A DNA stretch of 14,001 nucleotides, from the NCBI GenBank assembly GCA_048497495.1, contig JAFHCF010000090.1, positions 1-14,001 of the forward strand, given 5' to 3'. Under the pieces are notes generated by a model, which saw nothing but the letters and a program-made list of their open reading frames with translations, was not told where the DNA came from and made no database searches. A program made the translations under genes and the position numbers. This document shows positions 6,553 to 12,171 of this stretch, piece after piece. The stretch's first letter is position 1, and every line of letters begins with the position of its first letter. This DNA comes from JAFHCF01 sp048497495 (GTDB lineage: Bacteria > Pseudomonadota > Alphaproteobacteria > Rhizobiales > Ancalomicrobiaceae).

Positions 6553-6963
6553 ATGAACGCCATGATCGCCATCCCCTCCGAGGCCCCCGGAGGCCTCGAC
6601 GCCTTGATCTCGCAACACTTCGGCCACTGCGACGTCTTCACGCTGGTCTCGCTCCGAGACGGAAAGATCGCGGACCTGTCGCTGGTTCCCGCTCCCGACC
6701 ACGATCATGGCGGATGTCTGGCGCCGGTCCAGGTTCTGGCCGCGCACGGGGTCACCGCTCTCGCGGCCGGTGGCATGGGCGCACGCCCCCTTCAGGGCTT
6801 TCTGGCCGCCGGGATCCAGCCCTATTACGCCGCGTCCTGCGACGACGTCGCGGAGGTGGTCGCGGCCTTCGCGGCCGGGCTCCTTCCGGCCTTCGCCCTC
6901 GACAAGACTTGCGGCGGACACGAGCAGGGTGGCTGCTGCGGCGACCACGATCACGACGACTGA
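6553..6963 (+). CDS. NifX/NifB-like dinitrogenase iron-molybdenum cofactor-binding family protein
   Basis: A 136-residue protein of the dinitrogenase Fe-Mo cofactor biosynthesis family (NifX/NafY/NifB C-terminus/MTH1175 fold), small cytoplasmic proteins that bind iron-sulfur or Fe-Mo cofactor precursors. Supporting motifs are MIAIPSE at the start, the FGHCDVFTLV strand (23-32), PAPDHDHGGC (47-55), GVTALAAGGMGARPLQGF (66-83) and GIQPYYA (87-93). The last 17 or so residues are an unusual metal-ligand-rich tail with C120, H123, C128, C129, H132 and H134, ending in alternating Asp/His. AAGGAG at 6540-6545 is seven bases before the ATG. It forms an operon-like pair with the DUF134 gene. No nitrogenase structural genes are visible, so the role is more likely general metal or cluster handling than nitrogenase maturation; this is inference. 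Confidence 0.9.
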   Translation: MNAMIAIPSEAPGGLDALISQHFGHCDVFTLVSLRDGKIADLSLVPAPDHDHGGCLAPVQVLAAHGVTALAAGGMGARPLQGFLAAGIQPYYAASCDDVAEVVAAFAAGLLPAFALDKTCGGHEQGGCCGDHDHDD

Positions 6964-6998
6964 TCGTCGCGCGGCATCTTCGAGGGTCCTCGGTCTCT

Positions 6999-7025
6999 CC
7001 GGCCGAGCCTCCTCCGTTCGGCCGG
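6999..7025. terminator. Hairpin between convergent genes, possible bidirectional terminator
   Basis: CCGGCCGA (6999-7006) pairs perfectly with TCGGCCGG (7018-7025) around an eleven-base loop, in the 98-base gap between the convergent NifX-like and SpoU genes. A second overlapping pair, GGCGCGA near 7024 and TCGCGCC near 7050, adds structure. No T-run follows, so intrinsic termination is plausible by position only. Confidence 0.4.
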
Positions 7026-7061
7026 CGCGAGCGCACGAGCGCGAAAAGATCGCGCCGCGCC

Positions 7062-7877
7062 TCACACCGGCGCCGCGCGCCGCGCCGTCAGGTGATGCAG
7101 CACGATGCCGCTGGTCACCGCGACGTTGAGACTGTCGACGCCCGGCGCCATGGCGATCGACACCGCCCGGCTGCGGGCGATGACGTCGGGCGCCAGCCCC
7201 GGCCCTTCGGTGCCGAGCAGGACCGCCGCGCGCGCCGGCGGCGCCACGTCGACGAGCCGCTCGCGCCCCGACGGCGACAGCGACAGCACCTCGAACCCCG
7301 CCCCCGCCAAGAGCGCCACCGGGTCGGCGCCGGACGGCAGCCGCGCCGAGGGCACGCTCAGCACATGGCCGACCGAGACCCGGATCGCCTTGCGATAGAA
7401 GGGATCGCAACTCGCCGCGTCGAGCAGCACCGCGTCCGCGCCGAAGGCGGCGGCGTTGCGGAAGATGCCGCCGATATTGTCGTGATTGGCGATCCCCAGC
7501 GCCACCACCACTACCGCCGACGGCCCGAGCCCGGCGACGAGCGTCTCCGCCGCGACCGGCTCTTCGCGCCGGCCGAGCGCCAGGATGCCGCGATGGAGCG
7601 GAAACCCGGCGATCGCGTCGATGACGCTCCGGGTCGCGACATGCACCGGCACCTCGTCGGGCAGACGGGCGATCACCTCGGCCTGTCCCTCGAGCCGCCT
7701 CTCGTCGAGGAGCAGCGACACCGCGCGATGGCGTCGCGACGCCGCCAGAACCTCGAGCACCACCGCCCCTTCGGCGACGAAGAGCCCGCGCCGGCCGACC
7801 AGATCGCGCTCGCGCACCTCGCGGAATTCGGCGATGCGCGGATCCTCGGGATCCTCGATGCGGATGAAGTCTCTCAT
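7062..7877 (-). CDS. SpoU/TrmH-family RNA 2'-O-methyltransferase
   Basis: A 271-residue SPOUT-class methyltransferase that uses S-adenosylmethionine to methylate ribose 2'-hydroxyls in rRNA or tRNA. An N-terminal substrate-binding part (about 1-110, beginning IEDPEDPRIAEFREV, with LFVAEG at 32-37) precedes the knotted catalytic domain. Motif 1 is ALGIANHDNIGGIFRNAAAF (N134, R140), motif 2 is LGTEGPGL (221-228) and motif 3 is MAPGVDSLNVAV (243-254), all intact. The start at 7877 is preceded by GAGGGG and gives a normal family length; the frame stays open for 43 further residues of Arg/Ala/Gly-rich translation that I consider non-coding. The exact RNA target cannot be read from the sequence. 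It is convergent with the NifX-like gene and probably transcribed alone. Confidence 0.92.
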   Translation of the reverse strand: MRDFIRIEDPEDPRIAEFREVRERDLVGRRGLFVAEGAVVLEVLAASRRHRAVSLLLDERRLEGQAEVIARLPDEVPVHVATRSVIDAIAGFPLHRGILALGRREEPVAAETLVAGLGPSAVVVVALGIANHDNIGGIFRNAAAFGADAVLLDAASCDPFYRKAIRVSVGHVLSVPSARLPSGADPVALLAGAGFEVLSLSPSGRERLVDVAPPARAAVLLGTEGPGLAPDVIARSRAVSIAMAPGVDSLNVAVTSGIVLHHLTARRAAPV

Positions 7878-8090
7878 GCCCGGCCGTTCCCCTCGCGCCG
7901 CGCGTCGCCACGCCGCCCCGGCTTCTAGCACGACGCCCGCCCCCGCCGCGACCCGCCGAACGCCCGCCGCGCCGCCCGCCCGCGGCTGACCGCGGCCCTG
8001 CGCCACCGCCGGCGCGAAGGCCGATCGCCTCGCCCCGGCAAGGGGTTGTCCACAGAACCGTACCCCTCGCCGCGAAAGCCGAGGCGGGAC
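7878..8090. other. Intergenic region upstream of SpoU gene and tRNA-Glu
   Basis: Very GC-rich DNA without a convincing gene. The promoter of the SpoU-type gene must lie at the left end. TTGTCCACA (8046-8054) resembles a DnaA box (TTATNCACA) with one mismatch and is flanked by GGGGT/ACCCC, but it is single. Nothing else is recognisable. Confidence 0.4.
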
Positions 8091-8119
8091 TTGCCCCTCA
8101 CGGCGAACCCATATATGAA
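8091..8119 (+). promoter_or_regulatory. Probable sigma-70-type promoter of tRNA-Glu
   Basis: TTGCCC (8091-8096) and TATGAA (8114-8119) are separated by 17 bases and end 12 bases before the mature tRNA, the expected geometry. The locally A+T-rich ATATATGAA stands out in GC-rich surroundings. Confidence 0.5.
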
Positions 8120-8131
8120 GCCGCCTCGTGA

Positions 8132-8206
8132 GCGCCCTTCGTCTATCGGTTAGGACGGCAGCCTTTCACGTTGCAAAGACGGGTTCGACTCCCGTAGGGC
8201 GCGCCA
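8132..8206 (+). tRNA. tRNA-Glu (anticodon TTC)
   Basis: A complete 75-base tRNA. The acceptor stem GCGCCCT pairs with AGGGCGC, the discriminator is G, and CCA is encoded. The anticodon loop CTTTCAC reads TTC for glutamate, and the T arm is ACGGG/CCCGT around TTCGACT. The CTTCGTCTA start of the D region is typical of bacterial tRNA-Glu. A sharp drop in G+C begins immediately after the 3' end, making it a candidate integration site. Confidence 0.96.
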
Positions 8207-8228
8207 CTCACCAAGACAAACTGCCAAT

Positions 8229-8234
8229 TATAAT
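8229..8234 (+). promoter_or_regulatory. Possible -10 element ahead of the low-GC gene
   Basis: A perfect TATAAT lies 37 bases upstream of the ATG at 8272, inside TTATAATATTATG, which also contains the ten-base palindrome ATAATATTAT. No good -35 lies 16-18 bases upstream, and such a hexamer is common in A+T-rich DNA. Confidence 0.3.
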
Positions 8235-8271
8235 ATTATGTTTTTAACTCGATTCTCGATTGACCCGAGCG

Positions 8272-9000
8272 ATGCAACGCGAAGATAAACCGAGATCCGA
8301 ATATGAGCGAATGTTTGTCGAATCGTTTGAACGATTAGTTCGAGCTGGCAATGCGTACGACTCCGGACATCTAAGCGAAGCTCCAAATATAGCGAAAGAA
8401 ATATATAATTTTGTTTACACTCATAGAAGTATTAAATCAATAATTTCTCAATTACTTCCAGATGTTTTTCCAGATTTTATCGACAGCGCAAAATCAACTC
8501 TATTAATTGATTTACCAGATGGCGCCATCCGCCTCTCCAATGATTATCACTTAATAAACGCCCGCATAGGTTTCGGCAGTATGGAATATAGACCAATTCT
8601 TGAGCGAGGAGGTTCTAGGCAGATTGCCTTTAGAGATTGGTGGGAGGGACCTGTCTTGTCACGCTATTGTCTTGCGTCAAAGGATGGGCGCGAAACAATA
8701 AGTCGAGGAGAACTAATTCAGTACATTCGGAACGAAGAAGGCGGGGCACACGCCAGTGCCCATTACAAGCGGGGCATACCTGCCGACAAACTGAATCGGC
8801 TGATGCAAGGTGAATATGTGGATGGGTATGTCATACTCAATGAAGGCGCCCCTCTCACATCGGAGCCTCACATTCCGGCCTATGCGACCGTACGTCAGAT
8901 CGGATGGGAGCTCGAACAGACACTTCGAATGTGGAGGCCAGACCTGACCAGTCGCGCCAACTTTTTACCGTCACCCGGACCAAGAATGAGACCAGTTTAG
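8272..9000 (+). CDS. Uncharacterised protein with RN-x5-H (HEPN-like) motif in low-GC insert
   Basis: A 242-residue soluble protein that I cannot assign to a named family. No signal peptide or membrane helix is seen. The N-terminal third is charged and helical (SEYERMFVESFERLVRAG), followed by a hydrophobic helix (SIKSIISQLLPDVF). In a frame numbered from the TTG at 8260, the centre has FRDWW (124-128) and then ISRGELIQYIRNEEGGAH, in which R157-N158 and H164 form an R-N-x5-H spacing. This resembles the R-polar-x(3-5)-H motif of HEPN ribonucleases found in toxins and defence genes. It also recalls a widespread hypothetical-protein pattern (WW, then SRxxL, then GGAH), which I recall only from memory. 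The ATG at 8272 was preferred; TTG at 8260 adds four residues and neither has a good ribosome site. Codon use is unlike the neighbours, indicating transfer. A defence or toxin role is a hypothesis only. Confidence 0.75.
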   Translation: MQREDKPRSEYERMFVESFERLVRAGNAYDSGHLSEAPNIAKEIYNFVYTHRSIKSIISQLLPDVFPDFIDSAKSTLLIDLPDGAIRLSNDYHLINARIGFGSMEYRPILERGGSRQIAFRDWWEGPVLSRYCLASKDGRETISRGELIQYIRNEEGGAHASAHYKRGIPADKLNRLMQGEYVDGYVILNEGAPLTSEPHIPAYATVRQIGWELEQTLRMWRPDLTSRANFLPSPGPRMRPV

Positions 9001-9197
9001 CCTTAATACAAATCAGCCTTTCAATGGTTTGAATTCCAAAACTTATTTCCACAAGTGCGCTTCAATCTACTATATGGTGGAAAATTACTTTACTGCACTG
9101 GTTCAACGAACGGAAGAACCCGAAAACTACCGTATCGTCGCGTGCACGGAGCATGCGTCAAAAACGCCCGCAAGCGCTCCAACGACATAGTGCAACC

Positions 9198-9209
9198 GGC
9201 CGAGCGGCC
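9198..9209 (-). terminator. Short GC hairpin abutting the GNAT stop codon
   Basis: GGCCG and CGGCC with a two-base spacer lie immediately after the stop codon of the minus-strand cluster. Position suits a terminator, but the stem is short and no T-run follows on the minus strand. Confidence 0.25.
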
Positions 9210-9788
9210 TCAGCCTTCCGCCGCGTCGAGATCGAGGGCCAGGGCGACGTGGACCTCGTCGCCGCCGATCGCCGCGAAGCCGAGGCGGCGGTAGAAGCGC
9301 TGGACGGCGGCGTCGAAGCGCAGGGCCGACAGGGTCAGGTGGGCGAATCCCGCCGCCCTCGCCCCGCCGGCGATGTCGGCGAAGAGCGCCGTGCCGAGGC
9401 CGCGGCCACGCCATTCGGGGCGCAGCACCACGTCGACGACACGCAGGCTTCGTCGCGCCCCGTGGGGCTCGTCGGCGGTGGTGAGCCGGCCGATCGGCGT
9501 GGCGTCGACGACGATCACCTGCCGCGCCGCGCGCGGGAAGCTCAGCTCACGGCCCGTCTCGTGGGCGCGGTACTGCTGGGCGAGCAACCCCTCGAGCATC
9601 GGCTCCGAGAGGCCGGCGGCGGCGAAGAGGCCACGCCGATCGTCCCGGAAGAGCGTGGCGAGGAACGCCTCGTCGCCGGGGCCGGCGGCACGCAGCGCCA
9701 GGCGCGACGTCTCGCCCGCCCCGGCAGCGTCGAGGGCGCCGGTCGCTCGAGCCCCCCACGCGAGGCAAGCGTCGCGGACGTCGGTCAT
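9210..9788 (-). CDS. GNAT-family N-acetyltransferase
   Basis: A 192-residue Gcn5-related acetyltransferase that transfers acetyl from acetyl-CoA to an amine. The acetyl-CoA pyrophosphate loop is RGRGLG (127-132) after the strand VVDVVLRPEW, followed by the alpha-3 helix TALFADIAGGARAAG. LTLSALRFDAAVQRFYRRLGF (151-171) is the typical C-terminal strand and helix with the FYRRLGF signature. The N-terminus is LALRAAGPGDEAFLATLF-like, as in many GNATs. The start at 9788 was chosen because GAGGGGAG lies eight bases before it; an upstream ATG at 9866 would run back almost to the preceding stop. It is last in a same-strand row after three tail-collar genes, with a 79-base gap, suggesting a joint function. 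The substrate is unknown; modification of the collar proteins or a surface amine is speculative. Confidence 0.9.
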   Translation of the reverse strand: MTDVRDACLAWGARATGALDAAGAGETSRLALRAAGPGDEAFLATLFRDDRRGLFAAAGLSEPMLEGLLAQQYRAHETGRELSFPRAARQVIVVDATPIGRLTTADEPHGARRSLRVVDVVLRPEWRGRGLGTALFADIAGGARAAGFAHLTLSALRFDAAVQRFYRRLGFAAIGGDEVHVALALDLDAAEG

Positions 9789-9867
9789 TCGAGGATCTCC
9801 CCTCGGCGGCGGCGACCACACGCGGCCGGGCCCGCGTCGCGCGCCCGGCGCGGACCCGGCGGACATC

Positions 9868-10413
9868 TCACCCGAAGGCCGGGAAGATTCCGTCGTAGGC
9901 GATGCAGAAATAGAGGCTCATCACCGGCTGATCGTTGGCGTGCGCCTGATTGCCGCCCGCCAGGGTCACCGTCCCCGGGGCGAGCAGGGTCATCGCCGGC
10001 GTCGGGGTCGGCGAGACGAAGCCGCCGTAGGTCGGATCGACCATGCCGCCGCCGCTCACCGGGACCGCCGTCCGGTTCGCGATGCCGCCGTAGAGCGACA
10101 TCGTATGCACGTGCGGCGGAATCTCCGCGGAGGTGAGCGTCACGCCGTCGGAGCCGAAGGCTTCGCCGACGAAGCGTGGCGTCAGCCCCGGCCCGTTACC
10201 CTGTCCGGCGGCGACCTGGGTCGGCTCCCCCGAGGTGGTGTTGAGATGCGGCAGGGCGAAATTGGTCTGACCGTTGCCGCCGTAGTAGGTGCCGATCAGG
10301 GAAAACAGCGCCGAATATTGGGAAATCGGCAGGAGTTGTCCGTTGCAGGCCATCCAACGCTGCGGGACGAAGTTGTAGGGAAAGGGCATCACGGTTCCGA
10401 TGAAGACTTCCAT
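9868..10413 (-). CDS. Phage Tail Collar domain protein (Mdp-type), third copy
   Basis: A 181-residue paralogue of the two upstream genes, family COG4675 (microcystin-dependent-protein type, Phage Tail Collar domain). The N-terminal collar signature covers MEVFIGTVMP, W20, NGQLLPISQYSALFSLIGTYYGGNG (24-48) and FALPHL (52-57). SDGVTLTSAEIPPHVHTM follows at about 88-105 and ANDQPVMSLYFCIAYDGIFP near the end. It is the most divergent copy: the usual CDG is CNG, and the DLRGR that normally follows the collar is replaced by HLNTTSG. GAGG lies five bases before the ATG. Such proteins form fibre or spike-like trimers in phage tails, but many bacterial chromosomes carry stand-alone copies of unknown function. 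No signal peptide is evident. Confidence 0.88.
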   Translation of the reverse strand: MEVFIGTVMPFPYNFVPQRWMACNGQLLPISQYSALFSLIGTYYGGNGQTNFALPHLNTTSGEPTQVAAGQGNGPGLTPRFVGEAFGSDGVTLTSAEIPPHVHTMSLYGGIANRTAVPVSGGGMVDPTYGGFVSPTPTPAMTLLAPGTVTLAGGNQAHANDQPVMSLYFCIAYDGIFPAFG

Positions 10414-10506
10414 GGCAGCCTCGCTGGATAGAGTTCGACCGAACGCCTGCCATCCCTGCGATCCCGCGGGTCGTCACCGACACGGGACGGGGACGGCGCC
10501 GACGCT

Positions 10507-11046
10507 TCAGCTCTGCGTCGGATAGACGCCGTAGAGGGCGATGCAGTAGTTCATCACCAGCGTCGGCATCATGTTGTCGTGCGGCAGGCCGTTGCCGGCC
10601 GGTGCGATCGTCGCCGCCGCCAGAGGCTCCACCGTGCCCCCCGCCACGCTGGCCGCGTAGGGCAGCGGCCCACCGACCGCCGTCGCGAAGTCGAGCGTCG
10701 GCGAAGGCGTGAAGGCGGCCCCGACCGGCGGATCGGCCGCCGCCACCTGTAGGCCGTGGGGATGCGCCGGCATCGAGGTCGTGATCAGCGTCACCGCCTC
10801 GCTTCCCGCCCGCTCGCCGAGCACATGCAGGCTCAGCCCGTTGCCCTGCCCCTGATGGATCGGCACCCGGCCGCGAAGATCCGGCACCGCGAAGGTGTTG
10901 ATACCGTCGCCGCCGTAGGTGGTGCCGATCACCGCGTAGAGAACGTCGTTCTGAGCGATCGACAGAAGCGATCCGTCGCACAGTTGCCAACCGGTAGGCA
11001 CGCGCGAAAATGCGAAGAGCTGGATTTGACCGACATAGGCTTCCAT
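10507..11046 (-). CDS. Phage Tail Collar domain protein (Mdp-type), second copy
   Basis: A 179-residue tail-collar protein. It starts MEAYVGQIQLFAFSRVPTGW, followed by CDGSLLSIAQNDVLYAVIG (23-41), TYGGDGINTFAVPDLRGRVP (43-62), the conserved GSEAVTLITTSMPAHPHG (81-98), and C-terminal HDNMMPTLVMNYCIALYGVYP. The start at 11046 was chosen because GGGAGG sits six bases upstream and because it aligns with the other two copies; the longer frame to 11157 overlaps the preceding gene. It lies 37 bases after the first copy and 93 before the third, so the three probably form one transcript. The middle region is Ala/Pro-rich and varies most among the copies, as expected for a binding or surface-exposed part. 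Confidence 0.92.
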   Translation of the reverse strand: MEAYVGQIQLFAFSRVPTGWQLCDGSLLSIAQNDVLYAVIGTTYGGDGINTFAVPDLRGRVPIHQGQGNGLSLHVLGERAGSEAVTLITTSMPAHPHGLQVAAADPPVGAAFTPSPTLDFATAVGGPLPYAASVAGGTVEPLAAATIAPAGNGLPHDNMMPTLVMNYCIALYGVYPTQS

Positions 11047-11083
11047 GGTCGTCCTCCCGAAAATCGTGACCGTTGGGCCGGCC

Positions 11084-11590
11084 TCAGCTGCGCGACGGGT
11101 AGATCCCGACCAGGGCGATGATGAAGTTGACGGTGAGGTAGGGTTGCATGTTGGCATGGGGCTGGCCGCCGCCCGCCGGGCTGATGTTCACCGGCGCCAA
11201 CGCCACCGGGTTCGACGCCTGGGCGTAGATCGTCTGGGTGGACGCCGAGGCGCCGAACAGCTTTCCGGTCGCCGGTCCCGGCCGGCCGCCGGGGCCTGCC
11301 GCGGTCGTCGCCTCGAAGGCATGAGAATGGGCCGCCAACTGCTCCGCCGTGAGCGTCACCGTCTCGCTGCCGCGCACCTCGCCGGGGTTGCCGCTCAGGC
11401 CGACGGGCGTGCGCCCGCGCAGGTCGGGCAGGCCGAAGGTCCTGATTCCGTCGCCGCCGAACCAGGTGCCGAGCAGCGAGAACAGCGCCTGATTTTGCGC
11501 GATCGCCAGCAACTGGCCGTCGCACAATGCCCATCCCTTCGGTGCGAAACCGAAGCCGACGGGCATGATGGTTCCGATGAATGGTTCCAC
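11084..11590 (-). CDS. Phage Tail Collar domain protein (Mdp-type), first copy
   Basis: A 168-residue tail-collar protein and first gene of the minus-strand cluster. Motifs are MEPFIGTIMPVGFGFAPKGW (1-20), CDGQLLAIAQNQALFSLLG (23-41), WFGGDGIRTFGLPDLRGRTP (43-62), RGSETVTLTAEQLAAHSH (73-90) and ANMQPYLTVNFIIALVGIYP near the C-terminus. The start codon is GTG, fixed by the strong GGGAGGGGGAGA just upstream and by alignment of MEPFIG with the other copies. The set shares the bacterial MdpB-type architecture (collar at the N-terminus, GSE-VTL-AH-H core, QP-x-NF/YCIA end). It is divergent from the large repeat protein across 581 bases. Confidence 0.92.
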   Translation of the reverse strand: MEPFIGTIMPVGFGFAPKGWALCDGQLLAIAQNQALFSLLGTWFGGDGIRTFGLPDLRGRTPVGLSGNPGEVRGSETVTLTAEQLAAHSHAFEATTAAGPGGRPGPATGKLFGASASTQTIYAQASNPVALAPVNISPAGGGQPHANMQPYLTVNFIIALVGIYPSRS

Positions 11591-11592
11591 GG

Positions 11593-11604
11593 TCTCCCCC
11601 TCCC
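11593..11604 (-). promoter_or_regulatory. Strong ribosome binding site for the GTG-initiated collar gene
   Basis: The coding strand reads GGGAGGGGGAGACC directly before GTG at 11590. The purine run decides the non-ATG start and predicts efficient translation of the first collar gene. Confidence 0.65.
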
Positions 11605-12117
11605 AAGTGCGATCCGATCCGAATACAATCGTTTTGATCGATCGTCGCGTCTAGTCAGAGTTGTGCACCAAAAAAGGGCAATAGATCAATTATACGCGTA
11701 TTGATAATTTTTCCGAGCTGCGGCATAGGTTGCCCGAAGGTGAGGCCGGCGACGCGGTGATCGCGCGCCACCAGAGTCGGCGAGCGTCGCTTTTCGGAGG
11801 TTCTGGCGACTATCGACAGTGTGTCGCAATTGCAGCAACGCACTTTGAATCGGTTCGATCAACTCGACATCGTTGTGATTCTCGTTTCCACACCCTTGCG
11901 CATGGCGTCCTGCGCGTGCTGCAAACGTAATTCCAGGTTGTGCGATGGGGCGCACGCCCGGAATGCCGACCGAGGATCGCCGAACTGGAAGGGCGCGGCG
12001 ATCAGAGCATCGCGTCTCGAGGCGATGTGAAGGCGGGTCGCATCGCGCCGCCGGGGAAGGATGGAGATCCGCAAGGATGCCGCCGTCCGACCTCGTCGAC
12101 CAAGAAGCTCCGATCGA

Positions 12118-12137
12118 CCCGACGCCCCGGCGTCGGG
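12118..12137. repeat. Perfect inverted repeat in the leader of the repeat protein
   Basis: CCCGACGCC and GGCGTCGGG with only two bases between form a near-perfect palindrome, 34 bases before the ATG at 12172. No T-run follows. It could be a DNA-binding site or a leader hairpin affecting translation. Confidence 0.45.
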
Positions 12138-12171
12138 CCTGGTGGGTGTCACGGACGGGCTTGGGGGCATC

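Larger units (their letters stand above)
8207..9185. mobile_element. Low-GC segment following tRNA-Glu, probable horizontally acquired insert
   Basis: Base composition changes abruptly after the tRNA. The sixty bases at 8401-8460 contain only 12 G or C, and 8281-8340 contain 23, against roughly 70% in the flanks. Composition rises gradually and merges with the host level near 9130-9190. The segment carries one protein gene with ATA, AGA and TTA codons that neighbouring genes largely avoid. No integrase, transposase or copy of the tRNA 3' end could be found at the right border, so the mechanism of entry and exact right boundary are uncertain. Confidence 0.5.
11591..12171. promoter_or_regulatory. 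Divergent regulatory region between collar cluster and repeat protein
   Basis: No convincing gene in 581 bases. The left part (about 11655-11715) is A+T-rich and is the likely promoter zone for one or both directions. It contains ATCAAT-N9-ATTGAT (11685-11705) overlapping the ten-base palindrome ATACGCGTAT (11692-11701), followed by AATTTTT. The remaining 450 or so bases are GC-rich; if the repeat protein is transcribed from the A+T-rich zone, its mRNA has a long leader. A GC hairpin at 12118-12137 lies shortly before the start codon. Confidence 0.45.

Noticed and set aside
5824..7911. A 695-codon minus-strand open frame overlapping the SpoU gene in another frame
   Set aside because: It overlaps recognised genes and its translation is Arg/Gly/Ala-rich with no motif; the SpoU motifs lie in the other frame.
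5589..7928. A 779-codon plus-strand open frame crossing the DUF134, NifX-like and SpoU genes
   Set aside because: It is Arg-rich and without motifs, and it overlaps three recognised genes in other frames, so it is a GC-rich artefact.
8046..8054. DnaA-box-like TTGTCCACA, possible replication origin
   Set aside because: A single imperfect box with no cluster, no A+T-rich unwinding region next to it and no origin-linked genes.
8180..9209. Direct repeat of the tRNA-Glu 3' end as a right attachment site
   Set aside because: I scanned the low-GC segment and its right edge for the TTCGACTCCCGT/GGGCGCGCCA end and saw no convincing second copy.
9055..9294. A 79-codon plus-strand frame starting with GTG after the low-GC gene
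   Set aside because: It runs into the GNAT gene in antisense, changes composition midway and has no motif or good ribosome site.
9868..11590. Prophage or phage-tail-like particle locus suggested by the tail-collar domains
   Set aside because: No other phage structural, packaging, lysis or integration gene is in the window, and the proteins are the short stand-alone Mdp type.
12061..12171. Upstream in-frame ATG at 12061 as the start of the repeat protein
   Set aside because: It would place 37 Arg/Pro-rich residues before an already long signal-peptide N-region; the ATG at 12172 is preceded by a G-rich ribosome-site-like stretch.
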